A stretch of DNA of 64,000 bases from Nocardia aurea (GCF_003123685.1 NZ_QCYJ01000018.1:62001-126000); one strand, 5' to 3'; numbered from the stretch's first letter, positions 1 to 14,966 are shown. Notes: generated from the letters alone by a model not told the origin. Numbers and translations are program-made.

Positions 1-5690
<5,690 letters not shown>

Positions 5691-5697
5691 TCCGGGG

Positions 5698-6387
5698 TCA
5701 GAACAGGCGGTGACGGCTGGTCGGCACCACGTCGAGATCGCGGTCGGCGCCGAAGGTCGCGACACTGTCCATCATGCGCCCGACGCGCTCGGTCAGTTCG
5801 GCCGTGTCGCCGCCGGTGCCGTAGAACGCGTGCGGATCGGTGAGGGCTTCGATCGGGAACTGTTCCTCGACGATGGCCGCGACCTCGCCGATCCTTGCGC
5901 CGACCCCGTCGTCGGGCGTCACGGGTTCGATGACACGGTTCTGCACGTATCCGACGGTGGCCTGGGTCTCGATGGCGACCCGGGTGTGGCGGACCTGCCA
6001 GCATTCCAGCCATTCGTCGTAGGGCTGATCGGCGGGACGGCGCAGGAAGGCGATATTGGCCAGACCCGGTGTCCGCTCCCCCGGTTCGGTCGCCGGTGGT
6101 TCGAGGGGAACGCGTTCCTCGACCAGCCAGCCCGCGCACCGATCCGCCGACGCGCGGACGGCCGCGATCATCGCGTCCCGGTCACCGTCGTCGGGCAGCA
6201 GGAGGCAGACGACGGCCTCGATCGGACGCTCGAAGGTGCTCAGGCGCAATATCGCCGACGCCACCGCCGCGTCGGCCACATTCACCTGGAGTCCGCGCGC
6301 GCCCGCCGCGCGACAGGCTTCGGTCAGGGCCGGGCCCAGCGGGTCGCGGGCGCCCCAGAGTGCGAAGACGAACTTTGCCGAAGCCAC
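5698..6387 (-). CDS. EthD-domain-like protein
   Basis: A 229-residue soluble protein without signal or membrane segment. The middle part (FLRRPADQPYDEWLECW followed by RHTRVAIE) is the characteristic EthD/dimeric alpha-beta-barrel signature, so the fold is probably a ferredoxin-like dimer barrel; a second, more diverged half lies N-terminal. EthD-like proteins occur beside P450s and in lipid or steroid catabolic loci of actinobacteria, but their own chemistry is mostly unknown. It ends 7 bases from the convergent NRPS stop, and its start lies next to an AT-richer patch with TATAAC at 6404-6409. No specific substrate can be inferred. Confidence 0.75.
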   Translation of the reverse strand: MASAKFVFALWGARDPLGPALTEACRAAGARGLQVNVADAAVASAILRLSTFERPIEAVVCLLLPDDGDRDAMIAAVRASADRCAGWLVEERVPLEPPATEPGERTPGLANIAFLRRPADQPYDEWLECWQVRHTRVAIETQATVGYVQNRVIEPVTPDDGVGARIGEVAAIVEEQFPIEALTDPHAFYGTGGDTAELTERVGRMMDSVATFGADRDLDVVPTSRHRLF

Positions 6388-6455
6388 GGGACCACCCTCG
6401 ATCTATAACACGTTTCAGTTTGTCCGCGCAGCGTAGGACGCGCGACGACGACGGG

Positions 6456-7685
6456 TCAACGGCCGCTGTCCGAATACGGGGCACGCGCCGCGCGGGCGGC
6501 CTCGACGAAGCTCGGTAGCAGCGTCGGCCAGAACAGCGAATCCACGCAGGAGTACTCCGGCAGGAAGCCGTGACACGGTTCGTCACCGCGCGGGCCGACC
6601 TCCACCACCAGCGCCGCGACCCCGAGCGCGGCGTAGGCCTGGTCCGAACTGGTGCCGGAGACCTCGTAGCCGACCGTTTCCGCCGAGGTGCCGCCCCGAT
6701 AGCCGGGCGGTGCGAGGCGTTGGGTCAGCCGCCGCAATTGCCGGGCGTCCTCGGGGGCCGTCTGCGTCGGAATCAGCAGGTAGTCGCCGAACGCGTGCAG
6801 GTCGATGACCAGGCCGGAGGCGGAATCGGGAACCTCGACCTCGGCCGAACCCGCCCGCTGGTCGGCGAAGATCCGCGACATCAGCCCCTCGAGCGCCGCG
6901 GTCTCCGGTTCGGAGGCCGGAGCCGGTCCGCGATAGTTCTCGTCGCAGGGATCCGCGCCCGAGCCGGGCTCGCCCCAGCGCGCGGTGAAATTCCGCTCCA
7001 GATCGACGCCCTGCCGGTAGTAGCGGACCTCGCCGGTGTCGTCGCGGCACGAATCCGGCGCGAAATCGACATTCTTGCGCTGATATCTCGGATCGTCGCC
7101 GCCCGAGGACACCACGTCGACACCGTCGGGATTGGCGACGGGCACCACCCAGATCTCGTTGTGGTCCAGGATCTCGGTCGCCACCGGATCGATGCCGTAG
7201 CCGTCGGCCAGGTAATCGATCCAGCGCCAGGCCAATTCGCCGGTCACGATCTCCCTGGCGTGGATCTGGGCGATCAGCAGGAATCTCGGTTTGCGGCCCG
7301 CCGTCGACATCGCGCAGCCCTCGGGCCGGAAGACCCCGAGACCGGATTTCGCCACCGCCGCGACCGCGCCGGTGACGCCCGGTTCGACACCGGTGAGACA
7401 GATCGCGCGCAACCGGTGACCGCCGCGCCCCTGGCTCGCCGACCAGGATTCGCCGATGTCGTGCACCGTGGCGATGCCGGGGTAGGCGGCGCCGACGGCG
7501 TCGACGTGGCGCAGCATGTCGGTGGCGGTCCGGTAACCGCCGTAATAGGTCGGACCGTATGTCGCGCAACCGGTCCCCGCGCACATCAGCGGCCGGACCG
7601 GTTCCCTGGCCGCCGCGCTGCCCGAGGCTGTCGCGACCAGCATCAAGGCCGAGACCACGGCGATCACCGCCCGCGGCAGCGTCAT
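6456..7685 (-). CDS. Secreted M14-family zinc carboxypeptidase
   Basis: A 409-residue exported metallopeptidase. The ATG at 7685 is preferred over one 27 bases upstream because GGGAGG lies just before it and it leaves a clean signal peptide (MTLPRAV, hydrophobic core, then SAAAREP). Zinc ligands of the M14 fold are visible: H142 and E145 in IHAREIVTGE, and H297 in DLHAFGDYL. RNF at about 231 matches the substrate-binding arginine region, and E362 in VVEVG is the probable catalytic glutamate. Several extra cysteines (35, 40, 124, 213, 247, 371, 380) suggest disulfides outside the cell. It likely removes C-terminal residues from peptides or cell-wall material; the substrate is not predictable. 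Confidence 0.9.
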   Translation of the reverse strand: MTLPRAVIAVVSALMLVATASGSAAAREPVRPLMCAGTGCATYGPTYYGGYRTATDMLRHVDAVGAAYPGIATVHDIGESWSASQGRGGHRLRAICLTGVEPGVTGAVAAVAKSGLGVFRPEGCAMSTAGRKPRFLLIAQIHAREIVTGELAWRWIDYLADGYGIDPVATEILDHNEIWVVPVANPDGVDVVSSGGDDPRYQRKNVDFAPDSCRDDTGEVRYYRQGVDLERNFTARWGEPGSGADPCDENYRGPAPASEPETAALEGLMSRIFADQRAGSAEVEVPDSASGLVIDLHAFGDYLLIPTQTAPEDARQLRRLTQRLAPPGYRGGTSAETVGYEVSGTSSDQAYAALGVAALVVEVGPRGDEPCHGFLPEYSCVDSLFWPTLLPSFVEAARAARAPYSDSGR

Positions 7686-7754
7686 CGCCGACCTCCCTCG
7701 TGTGAACACCACGTTACCCGGTCGCGAGAAGGGCTGGGGCTGTTCACAATCCGC

Positions 7755-8414
7755 TCACAATCCGCGCAGCCCCTTGCCGATCACCACCGCACCCATGACC
7801 AGCAGCAATGTCGCCATCACCGCGTGATTGTTGGCGAGCAGCCAATTCTTGAGGGTGGCGAGAGCGCCGCTCATCCGGTCGGCGGCCACCAGGTAGCCGA
7901 AGACGGGAACCAGGACCGAGATCGCGGCGATCGCCGTGAACACGAGCAGCACCACCACCTCCTGCCCGCCGCCGAGGCCACCGGTGCCGATGGTGATGCC
8001 CGCGGAGAGGCAGAGCAGCAGATTCTTGGGGTTGACCGCGGCCAGCGCCACACCGAGGGCGGCGGCCCTCGGCATCGTCAGCTGATCGATGGCCTGCATC
8101 CACTTGGGCACCGAGGTGTCCGAGCGGGTCTGCCACTGCCGTCCGGCGAGCAGGACGAGCAGCGCCCCCACCACGATCTTGGTGGTCGACACCGCCGTCG
8201 ACGATTCGGCGTTCTCGGTGTGGATCGATCCCGACAGCAGCATCACGACGCCGGTGACCGCGACGATGCCGACGACCCAGCCGATGCCGAATCCGATACT
8301 GCTCGCGCCCGCGTTCGTGGACAACAGCATGAGGATCGCGGCGATGATCGGGATCGGCGAGATCGCGACACCGATCGCCAGTGCGAGCACATCGCCGATC
8401 ACATCGAGGATCAT
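7755..8414 (-). CDS. GAP/Sap-family membrane protein (lipid-addressing type)
   Basis: A 219-residue polytopic membrane protein with about six hydrophobic segments, opening with MILDVIGDVLALAIGVAISP. This N-terminus, the NPKN loop near the middle and the C-terminal helix match the GAP (glycopeptidolipid-addressing) / Sap (sulfolipid-addressing) family, which assists export of surface lipids in mycobacteria and relatives. The start at 8414 is chosen over an upstream frame extension because AAGGAG precedes it by six bases and the extension is low-complexity. It is divergent from the gene at 8837. A weak copy of the CTCA-type inverted repeat discussed under the LuxR regulon lies about 120 bases upstream. 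Confidence 0.85.
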   Translation of the reverse strand: MILDVIGDVLALAIGVAISPIPIIAAILMLLSTNAGASSIGFGIGWVVGIVAVTGVVMLLSGSIHTENAESSTAVSTTKIVVGALLVLLAGRQWQTRSDTSVPKWMQAIDQLTMPRAAALGVALAAVNPKNLLLCLSAGITIGTGGLGGGQEVVVLLVFTAIAAISVLVPVFGYLVAADRMSGALATLKNWLLANNHAVMATLLLVMGAVVIGKGLRGL

Positions 8415-8531
8415 CGCCACTCCTTGGGCTCCGGCTCCGGCATCCGCGCCGTGCTGTCGGCACGGAGGGTGCGGGCCGACCGTGTCGCCACGGACTGGCA
8501 TCGACGGTAGGGGCGCGGGTCGGGCACCGTC

Positions 8532-8550
8532 CTCACACGTTGCGGATGAG
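8532..8550. promoter_or_regulatory. Weak inverted repeat of the CTCAYCC-N5-GGRTGAG type
   Basis: CTCACAC, five bases, then GGATGAG: five of seven arm positions pair, with the same 7-5-7 spacing as three stronger sites at 31140, 32336 and 35156. It lies in the divergent region before the GAP gene. Its right half resembles that of the 32336 site. It may be a fourth member of that regulon or a chance match. Confidence 0.35.
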
Positions 8551-8660
8551 ACACGGCGGCCCGGTGGTCACCGGATGACGGCGGCACACGGGCCCGGTGA
8601 ATTCGCGGCGTCCATCCGACCACCGCGAGGTTATCGCTGTCGGCCCGGCGACGGGAACGC

Positions 8661-8666
8661 TATATT
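8661..8666 (+). promoter_or_regulatory. Candidate -10 element (TATATT)
   Basis: TATATT is a near-consensus -10 hexamer in an otherwise GC-rich region. It sits directly before a 32-bp dyad and 171 bases upstream of the ATG at 8837. No convincing -35 is visible 17 bases upstream (TGTCGG). If used, the transcript would carry a leader of about 165 bases. Confidence 0.45.
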
Positions 8667-8784
8667 GTCGTCCCACGCCGAACCCGGCGTGCGACGACGA
8701 CGCAGGTGCGCACGAGGAGGTAGATATCCACCGGAGGGCCGGGTGGGTATCTACGGGGAAGTCGCGATGGGCACGCGACCTCCC
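8667..8784 (+). ncRNA. Structured leader with three consecutive strong hairpins
   Basis: Three long dyads follow one another. Stem 1 (8667-8698) pairs 6+7 bases across one C-C mismatch, with loop AACC. Stem 2 (8720-8732 with 8742-8754) is 13 pairs including one G-T, with a 9-base loop containing GGAGGG. Stem 3 (8756-8766 with 8774-8784) is 10 pairs with one mismatch and a 7-base loop. Stems 2 and 3 are almost abutting. They lie between a TATATT box and the ATG at 8837, so they could form a cis-regulatory RNA; stem 1 could instead be a DNA operator over the start site. I do not recognise a known riboswitch class. Confidence 0.5.
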
Positions 8785-8836
8785 GCGGGCTTGCGGCGAA
8801 CAGAGCTGGACGAGCGAGCGGATAGGTGAGACCGCA

Positions 8837-9307
8837 ATGATCGCGGAGGCGAGGACGCCGGAGCAGTGGGCCCAAATGTACGTATCCTGCGGTCTACCCG
8901 GAACGCATTCCACGACACCGGGTTTCGTGATCCTTCCGCTGAGCGACGAGGTCACCGCGGTGAATACGCCCGGCGAGATCGGTGACCGGGTGGTCGCGCT
9001 GATGCCCGAACGTCATCTCTACGGACCCGTGCTGGCCCGGCCCAACCCCGCGCGCTACACCTTCCTCACCCACTACGACCGGGTCACCGAGCCCGACATG
9101 GTCGAGACGCTGCTGCGCTACGGCGTCGACACCGGCCCGTACCGGGCCAATGTCATCCTGCCGACCGGCCTCGGGCCCATCACCCGGGAGGAACGGTACT
9201 GGCTGCGCTCGCCTCGGCCCGACGAACCGTTGCCGCCGCTCACGATGTTGCTCGAGGTGGTGGCGGCGTGCCTGGAAGCGCCCGCCGCGTCCGACCCGCG
9301 GGACTGA
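8837..9307 (+). CDS. Uncharacterised protein, 156 residues
   Basis: A soluble protein starting MIAEARTPEQWAQ, with no signal or membrane segment and no motif I recognise. It has a proline- and glycine-containing core (GLPGTHSTTPGF near 20-31 and LPTGLGP near 108) and an acidic, alanine-rich C-terminus. The ATG at 8837 is chosen because the frame upstream runs through the hairpin leader; no strong Shine-Dalgarno is seen (weak AGGTGAG about ten bases before). The long structured leader suggests post-transcriptional or attenuation control. It converges on the AraC regulator with four bases between stops. Confidence 0.7.
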   Translation: MIAEARTPEQWAQMYVSCGLPGTHSTTPGFVILPLSDEVTAVNTPGEIGDRVVALMPERHLYGPVLARPNPARYTFLTHYDRVTEPDMVETLLRYGVDTGPYRANVILPTGLGPITREERYWLRSPRPDEPLPPLTMLLEVVAACLEAPAASDPRD

Positions 9308-9311
9308 ACGC

Positions 9312-10334
9312 TCACGCGCCCCGGGCGACCCGCTGCCCGCGATGGGCGCGCGGCGGCGCGCCCGTCCAGCGCCGGAACGCGTGGGTGAAGGCCGCCGTCT
9401 CCGCGTAGCCGAGCCGTTCGGAGATCTCGGCCACCGACAGATTCGTCTCGTCGAGCAGTTGTTCGGCGACGCCTCGGCGCACGTCGTCCAGGATCGCCCG
9501 ATAGGAGGACCCCTCCTCGATGAGGCGACGGCGCAGCGTGCGCGGGGTCATGAACAGCGACGCGGCCACCTGGTCCCCGGTAGGGGGCCGCGTGGGATTG
9601 CCGAGCAGCAGATTGCGAACCTGCCCGGAGACGCCGGTGACGACCCGGCGTTCCAGCAGCGCGCGACACTGCTGTTCGGCCATGGCCGCGGTATGCGGTT
9701 CGGCCAGCGGGAGCGGATCATCGATGCGGGCCATATCGAAGGAGTAGGCATAGCGGCCGGTGTCGTAGCGCGGGGCGAGCCCGAGCGCGCGGCGGATGGC
9801 CTGGCAGTGCCCCGCGTCGGGGGCCGGATAGGCCAGTTCCGCGCCGCGCGTCCGCGCGCTCGGGCCGACCAGTTCGCGATGCAGCGAACCGATGATGCCC
9901 AGATCGCGTTCGGCGACGAAACGGCGCACCGGCTCGGGCACGGATTCCGGGTCGACGACCAGGGTCATCACCGAGCCCTCCTCGTGCGCGGTGATGGCGC
10001 AGAAGGAGAACGACAGGTCGAGGTAGCGCAGTCCGAGGGTGATCGCGTCGCGCAGGGTCCGGCTGCTGATCAGCGCGTATCCCCAGATGCCGTGGGTGGT
10101 GACGTGGTAGCGGACACCGGCGGCGATGCCGAGACCCGGCCGGTCGCCCAGCGCCGCGACGAGGGCCGCGATCACCGCCGATTCCTGTTCCGACGACACG
10201 ACCGGATCGACCTCGGCCAGCCGTGCCACGCTCAGTCCGGCCCGCTTCAGGCACACCTCGGCGGGCACACCGTGCTCGGCCGCGAAATCGACCAGCAGCC
10301 GCACGCTCGGCGCCCTGCGGGTGGTCGTCGACAC
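9312..10334 (-). CDS. AraC-family regulator with arabinose-binding-like N-terminal domain
   Basis: A 340-residue regulator. The C-terminal part (about 240-335) carries two helix-turn-helix motifs of AraC/XylS type (SLFMTPRTLRRRLIEEG and ISERLGYAETAAFTHAFRRW). The N-terminal 200 residues resemble the Arabinose_bd module found in actinobacterial regulators of lipid and alcohol oxidation genes. It is divergent from the GMC oxidoreductase/aldehyde dehydrogenase pair, which is its most probable target. The ligand is unknown. Confidence 0.9.
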   Translation of the reverse strand: MSTTTRRAPSVRLLVDFAAEHGVPAEVCLKRAGLSVARLAEVDPVVSSEQESAVIAALVAALGDRPGLGIAAGVRYHVTTHGIWGYALISSRTLRDAITLGLRYLDLSFSFCAITAHEEGSVMTLVVDPESVPEPVRRFVAERDLGIIGSLHRELVGPSARTRGAELAYPAPDAGHCQAIRRALGLAPRYDTGRYAYSFDMARIDDPLPLAEPHTAAMAEQQCRALLERRVVTGVSGQVRNLLLGNPTRPPTGDQVAASLFMTPRTLRRRLIEEGSSYRAILDDVRRGVAEQLLDETNLSVAEISERLGYAETAAFTHAFRRWTGAPPRAHRGQRVARGA

Positions 10335-10443
10335 GGTCGCGCGCTCCCTCCTGCCGAACCGAACTCGTGGCCTAATCTATCAAATTTCTGTCCGCTCCCA
10401 TCCTGGGATCCCGCACCGCACGGTCGTACATTGAGTAATAGGA

Positions 10444-10459
10444 CGTGACGCAGGTCACG
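10444..10459. promoter_or_regulatory. CRP/GlxR-like binding site
   Basis: CGTGAC-GCAG-GTCACG is a perfect 6-4-6 inverted repeat containing the GTGA-N6-TCAC core of cAMP-receptor-type regulators (GlxR/Crp) in actinobacteria. It ends 22 bases before the GTG of the oxidoreductase gene, probably downstream of the promoter, which would favour repression. Confidence 0.5.
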
Positions 10460-10481
10460 CCGAATCGAGGAGGAGGCGCGG

Positions 10482-12098
10482 GTGCCGGAACAGGACTGCT
10501 TCGACTACGTGATCGTGGGCGCCGGAAGCGCGGGCTGCGTGCTGGCCGATCGGCTGAGCGCGCGGGCCGAGGTATCGGTGCTGCTGCTCGAGGCGGGCGG
10601 TGCGGACGACGCGGACGAGATCCACATCCCCGCGGCCTTCTCCAGCCTGTTCAAGACCAAGTGGGACTGGAACTACCAGACCACCGAGCAGAAGCACATG
10701 GACGGCCGCACGGCGTTCTGGCCCAGGATGAAGGCGCTCGGCGGCTGCTCGTCGATGAACGCCATGATCTACATCCGCGGCAACCGCGCCGACTACGACG
10801 GCTGGCGCGACCGGCACGGCGCGACCGGCTGGGGTTACGACGATGTCCTGCCCTACTTCCGGCGCTCGGAATCCAACACCCGTTTCGATGACGACTTCCA
10901 CGGCGCGCAGGGCCCGCTGCACGTCGAGGACCGGCGCTACACCCACGAGCTCACCGATGCCTGGGTGCAGGGCGCCGTCGCCTCCGGACTCAAGCCGAAC
11001 GACGATTTCAACGGCGCGACGCAGGAGGGTGTGGGCCGGTACCAGGTCACCTGTAAGAACGGTCGCCGCTGGTCCACCGCCGACGGATATCTACGCCCCG
11101 CGCTCGACCGCCCGAATCTGACGGTGCGCACCGACTGCCTCGTGACGAAGGTGCTGTTGCGCGGCACCACGGCGACGGGTGTGACCTACCGGCGCGACGG
11201 CGTCGAGCACACCGCCAACGCCGCACGCGAGGTCATCCTGTCCGGCGGCGCGATCAATTCGCCTCAGCTGCTGATGCTCTCGGGTATCGGACCGGCCGCG
11301 CACCTGCGCGAGTTCGGCATCGAGGTGGCCGCGGACCTGCCCGGCGTCGGCGAGAACCTGCACGACCATCCGGTGGTCCCGATGCTCTGGTACACCAAGG
11401 GCACCTCCGACCTGTCGGACTACGTCAACCCGGGACGTCTGGTGCAGTGGCAGGTGACCGGCCGAGGGCCGCTGACCTCCAACGTCGGCGAGGGCGGCGG
11501 GTTCTTCACCTCACGCGACGACCTCGCCGCGCCCGACATCCAGATCCATATCGCGCCGACCGGTTTCTACGACAACGGTTTCCGTGAGCCGATCGCACCC
11601 ATGTTCACCGCGGGTGTCACCCTCGTCGACGTCGCGAGCCGGGGCAGGCTGCGGCTGCGGTCGGCGGATCCGGCGTGGAAACCGGAGATGGATCCCGGCT
11701 ACTTCTCCGATCCGATCGATATGCGCGCGACCATCGCGGGAGCGCGGCGCGTCATCGAGATCTCCCAGGCGAGCGCGATCGGCAAATACCTGGACCGGCC
11801 CTTCATGCCGAACCGGATCGCGGGCGTCACAGACGACGATCTGGCCGACCACATCCGCGCCACCGCCCAGACGCTGTACCACCCGGTCAGCACCTGCGCG
11901 ATGGGCAGCGGCGAGCAGTCGGTGGTCGATACCGCGCTGCGGGTCAACGGGTTCGACGGTCTGCGCGTCGTGGACGCCTCGGTGATGCCCGCGATTCCCC
12001 GGGGCAACACCAACGCGCCCACCATCATGATCGCGGAGAAGGCCGCCGACCTGATCCTCGGCCGTACCGCCCTGCACCGACACCCCGAGGAGAAGTGA
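10482..12098 (+). CDS. GMC-family FAD oxidoreductase (choline dehydrogenase-like)
   Basis: A 538-residue flavoenzyme of the glucose-methanol-choline family. The FAD-binding GAGSAG motif is at residues 11-16, the second GMC signature is [10 protein letters not shown], and the catalytic histidine is H467 in [10 protein letters not shown], with the NTNAPT segment near 510. It oxidises an alcohol to an aldehyde; its coupling to an aldehyde dehydrogenase fits a choline-to-betaine-like or general alcohol-to-acid pathway, but the substrate is not certain. The GTG start at 10482 follows GAGGAGGAGG. Its stop is one base from the next ATG, so the two are translationally coupled. Confidence 0.9.
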   Translation: MPEQDCFDYVIVGAGSAGCVLADRLSARAEVSVLLLEAGGADDADEIHIPAAFSSLFKTKWDWNYQTTEQKHMDGRTAFWPRMKALGGCSSMNAMIYIRGNRADYDGWRDRHGATGWGYDDVLPYFRRSESNTRFDDDFHGAQGPLHVEDRRYTHELTDAWVQGAVASGLKPNDDFNGATQEGVGRYQVTCKNGRRWSTADGYLRPALDRPNLTVRTDCLVTKVLLRGTTATGVTYRRDGVEHTANAAREVILSGGAINSPQLLMLSGIGPAAHLREFGIEVAADLPGVGENLHDHPVVPMLWYTKGTSDLSDYVNPGRLVQWQVTGRGPLTSNVGEGGGFFTSRDDLAAPDIQIHIAPTGFYDNGFREPIAPMFTAGVTLVDVASRGRLRLRSADPAWKPEMDPGYFSDPIDMRATIAGARRVIEISQASAIGKYLDRPFMPNRIAGVTDDDLADHIRATAQTLYHPVSTCAMGSGEQSVVDTALRVNGFDGLRVVDASVMPAIPRGNTNAPTIMIAEKAADLILGRTALHRHPEEK

Positions 12099-12099
12099 C

Positions 12100-13617
12100 A
12101 TGACCTCAGCACCGGAAACCTCAGCACCGGAAACCTCGGTGCCCACCACCGCGGTCGCCACCTTCGAATCCCTCGACCCGGCCACCGGCGACGTCGTCGG
12201 CACCTACCCGATCGATGACGCCGAGCGGGTGAACGCGACCGTCGCCGCGGCGCGGGACGCGGCGGACTGGTGGGCCGGGCTCGGCTTCGCCGAACGCGGA
12301 AAACGGTTGCGCGCCTGGGCCGGTGTCATCACCCGGCGCATCAATCAACTGGCCGACGTGGTGCACGCCGAGACGGGTAAACCGCATTCGGACGCGGCAC
12401 TCGAGGTCGCGCTGGTCCTCGACCACATCTCCTGGGCGGCCAAACACGCGCCGAAGGTACTCGGCCGCAAGCGGGTCTCGACCGGACTGGTGATGTCGGA
12501 TCACTCGGCGTCGGTGGAGTACCGGCCGATGGGTGTCGTCGGCGTGATCGGACCGTGGAACTATCCGGTGTTCACCCCGCTCGGTTCCATCACCTACGCG
12601 CTGGCCGCGGGCAACGCGGTGGTCTTCAAACCGAGCGAGTACACCCCCGGCGTCGGCGCGTGGCTGGTCGACGCCTTCGCCCAGGTGGTTCCGGAAAAGC
12701 CGGTGCTGCAACTGATCACCGGATTCGGCGCGACCGGCGAGGCGCTGTGTCGTTCCGGGGTGGACAAACTCGCGTTCACCGGGTCGCCCGCCACCGGCCG
12801 CAAGATCATGCACGCCTGCGCCGACACCCTCACCCCCGTGGTGATCGAGGGCGGCGGCAAGGACGCCCTGCTCGTCGACGCCGACGCCGATATCGCCAAG
12901 GCCGCCGACGCCGCGGTCTGGGGCGGGATGGCGAACGCCGGGCAGACCTGCGTCGGTGTCGAGCGGGTCTACGTGCACGAGCGGGTCTACGACGAATTCC
13001 TCGACAAGGTCACGGAATTGGTCGAACCGCTGCGGGCGGGCTCGGACGCGGCCGCCAAGATCGGACCGATGACCATGCCGAGCCAGCCCGATGTGGTCCG
13101 CCGCCATATCGCCGACGCGCTCCAACGCGGCGGACGCGCGATCATCGGCGGCCTCGGCGCGGTGGGCGAGCGGTTCGTGCAGCCGACGGTCCTGGTCGAC
13201 GTGCCGAGCGATTCGCTGGCCAATACCGACGAGACCTTCGGCCCCACCCTCACCATCGCCAGGGTCGCGAATATGGACGAGGCGGTGCGGTTGGCGAACG
13301 ATTCCCGGTACGGACTCGGGGCGACCGTCTTCTCCAAGAAGCGCGGTAAGGAACTCGCCCGGCGCATCCGATCCGGGATGACGGCGGTCAATTCCGTCAT
13401 CGCCTTCGCCGCCATCCCCTCGCTGCCCTTCGGCGGGATCGGCGAATCCGGTTTCGGCCGCATCCACGGTCCGGACGGGCTGCGCGAGTTCACCTACGCC
13501 AAGGCGGTTGCCAGCAGGCGGATGCCCGGTCTGATGAATCTGACCAGTTTCGCGCGCACCGCGGCCAACGACAAGAACCTCACCACCCTCGCCACCCTGC
13601 TGCACGGGCGCGGCTGA
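12100..13617 (+). CDS. Aldehyde dehydrogenase (NAD(P)+)
   Basis: A 505-residue aldehyde dehydrogenase. GPWNYP and FKPSE form the cofactor site, E250 in VIEGGGKDA is the general base, and C284 in GQTCVGVERV is the catalytic cysteine. The LPFGGIGESG motif is near the C-terminus, and the C-terminal length fits the class-3 or succinate-semialdehyde-like group. It should oxidise the aldehyde made by the preceding GMC enzyme. The N-terminus contains a tandem repeat (SAPET twice) from a perfect 15-base duplication at 12106-12135. It converges on the TetR gene with six bases between stops. Confidence 0.92.
   Translation: MTSAPETSAPETSVPTTAVATFESLDPATGDVVGTYPIDDAERVNATVAAARDAADWWAGLGFAERGKRLRAWAGVITRRINQLADVVHAETGKPHSDAALEVALVLDHISWAAKHAPKVLGRKRVSTGLVMSDHSASVEYRPMGVVGVIGPWNYPVFTPLGSITYALAAGNAVVFKPSEYTPGVGAWLVDAFAQVVPEKPVLQLITGFGATGEALCRSGVDKLAFTGSPATGRKIMHACADTLTPVVIEGGGKDALLVDADADIAKAADAAVWGGMANAGQTCVGVERVYVHERVYDEFLDKVTELVEPLRAGSDAAAKIGPMTMPSQPDVVRRHIADALQRGGRAIIGGLGAVGERFVQPTVLVDVPSDSLANTDETFGPTLTIARVANMDEAVRLANDSRYGLGATVFSKKRGKELARRIRSGMTAVNSVIAFAAIPSLPFGGIGESGFGRIHGPDGLREFTYAKAVASRRMPGLMNLTSFARTAANDKNLTTLATLLHGRG
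12106..12135 (+). repeat. Perfect 15-base tandem duplication
   Basis: TCAGCACCGGAAACC occurs twice in a row and keeps the reading frame, adding five residues to the flexible N-terminus of the aldehyde dehydrogenase. A third, degraded copy (TCGGTGCC) follows. This looks like replication slippage. Confidence 0.9.
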
Positions 13618-13623
13618 GCGGGG

Positions 13624-14814
13624 CTACCGGAGTTCGAGCAACGCGGCGCTGACATCGTGCAGCGCCGCGTCGACACCGGCGCGGGTGCGCAGGCTGGGGA
13701 TGAGCGCGATGTCGTTCATCGTGGTCTGCGCGGCCTGCACCCGGATGCGGGTGGTCAGCGGATCCCAGTCCGGGTGCACCTGGACGGCGAGGTGCACCCA
13801 TTCATCGATGTAGGTGTACTGGGTGGATCGGGCGCGCTGGCGATCGGCGTCGGGCAGGTGCGCGGTCTCCGACACCAGCAGTTGGATCAGATCCGGGTTC
13901 TCCAGGACGAATCCGCTGTAGCTGTCGATCAGGCGGTGCAGGCCGTCGCGGGCGTCGGCGGCGCGGGCGAAGACCCGGTTCATCTCCATCCGCAGCCATT
14001 CGTCGCCCCGGTACATGACGGCGGCGAGGATGTCGGACTTCGCGGCGAAATGGTTGTACAGGCTCGGGCCCGCGATTCCGACGCTCGCGCCGATATCGTC
14101 CATGCTCACCCCCGCGAATCCGTCCCGGGCGAACAGCCTGGTGGCCTCGGCCAGGATCACCTCGCGCCGCGACTGTGTGGGCAGGCCCGCGGCCGCCCCG
14201 ACCGCGCCGGCTTCCGACGGCGGGGCGGGCAGGGTGATCGGGGCGTCGACGACCCGGGTGACCAGATCCGCGAGGACGGCGGCGAATCCCGGTTCCGGCA
14301 GCGAGAGACTGTGGAACGAGACGCTCGTGGCGGTCGCCAGCGCGCACCAGGGCAGCAGCCCCGCCTCCGCGCCGCCGAGTCCCGGTCTGCGCAGGCGGAT
14401 CAGCACCGTCAACCGCGCGCCGATGCGTTTGGTGACCTCGCGCAGTTCGGCTCGCTGCTCCGCGGGCAGGTGGCGGGCCTCGCGCTGCCACAGCACGCCG
14501 ACCCTGCGGTGTTCCAGCGACACCGCGGCCAGACGTTCGGCGACGTCGTCGGGGGTGGCCTCGGCCAGCACCTGCTCCAATGTGCGCATCGCGTCATCGA
14601 CGACGGTGACGAGCAGATCCTGTTTGCCGCGGAAATGCCGGTACAGCGCCGACGGCCCGATCGCCACCGCCTCGGCCACTTCGCCCATCCCGACCTTGGC
14701 ATAGCCCTTGCGGTAGAACAGGTCCTCGGCGGCGCGCACGATCAGCTGCCTTCTGTTCGCCGGGCGGGTCCCGCGTGCCGGGCCACGTGTGGCCCGGCTT
14801 TCCGTGCTCGCCAT
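13624..14814 (-). CDS. Double TetR-family regulator (two DNA-binding domains in one chain)
   Basis: A 396-residue protein with two complete TetR-type N-terminal domains. The first is at about residues 22-78 (AAEDLFYRKGYAKVGMGEV then SALYRHF) and the second at about 213-272 (ATRLFARDGFAGVSMDDI then SLYNHF). Each is followed by a helical ligand-binding region, so this is a fused pair equal to about two TetR monomers. It starts at the ATG after GGAGGAG. It is divergent from the acyl-CoA synthetase gene, which it probably represses; a 17-bp dyad at 14950 is a candidate operator. Related double regulators in actinobacteria often control fatty-acid genes. Confidence 0.92.
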   Translation of the reverse strand: MASTESRATRGPARGTRPANRRQLIVRAAEDLFYRKGYAKVGMGEVAEAVAIGPSALYRHFRGKQDLLVTVVDDAMRTLEQVLAEATPDDVAERLAAVSLEHRRVGVLWQREARHLPAEQRAELREVTKRIGARLTVLIRLRRPGLGGAEAGLLPWCALATATSVSFHSLSLPEPGFAAVLADLVTRVVDAPITLPAPPSEAGAVGAAAGLPTQSRREVILAEATRLFARDGFAGVSMDDIGASVGIAGPSLYNHFAAKSDILAAVMYRGDEWLRMEMNRVFARAADARDGLHRLIDSYSGFVLENPDLIQLLVSETAHLPDADRQRARSTQYTYIDEWVHLAVQVHPDWDPLTTRIRVQAAQTTMNDIALIPSLRTRAGVDAALHDVSAALLELR

Positions 14815-14949
14815 CTCCTCCTCCGATCCTCGCCCGGCAGCGAGCGATCATTCCAGATGTCGAGGTCGTACCACGGACGAGTTCCAGCGCGCCTCGGCCG
14901 TATCGCGCCGAGACCCCTTCGCGCCCCGCCGCGCCGTTCTTATCAACAA

Positions 14950-14966
14950 TGACTATTACATATTCA
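14950..14966. promoter_or_regulatory. Candidate TetR operator (17-bp dyad)
   Basis: The sequence TGACTATTACATATTCA has TGA-n-TAT and ATA-n-TCA arms symmetric about its centre (12 of 17 positions agree with the reverse complement). It lies 136 bases before the double-TetR start, in the shared divergent region. Cognate binding is inferred. Confidence 0.45.
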
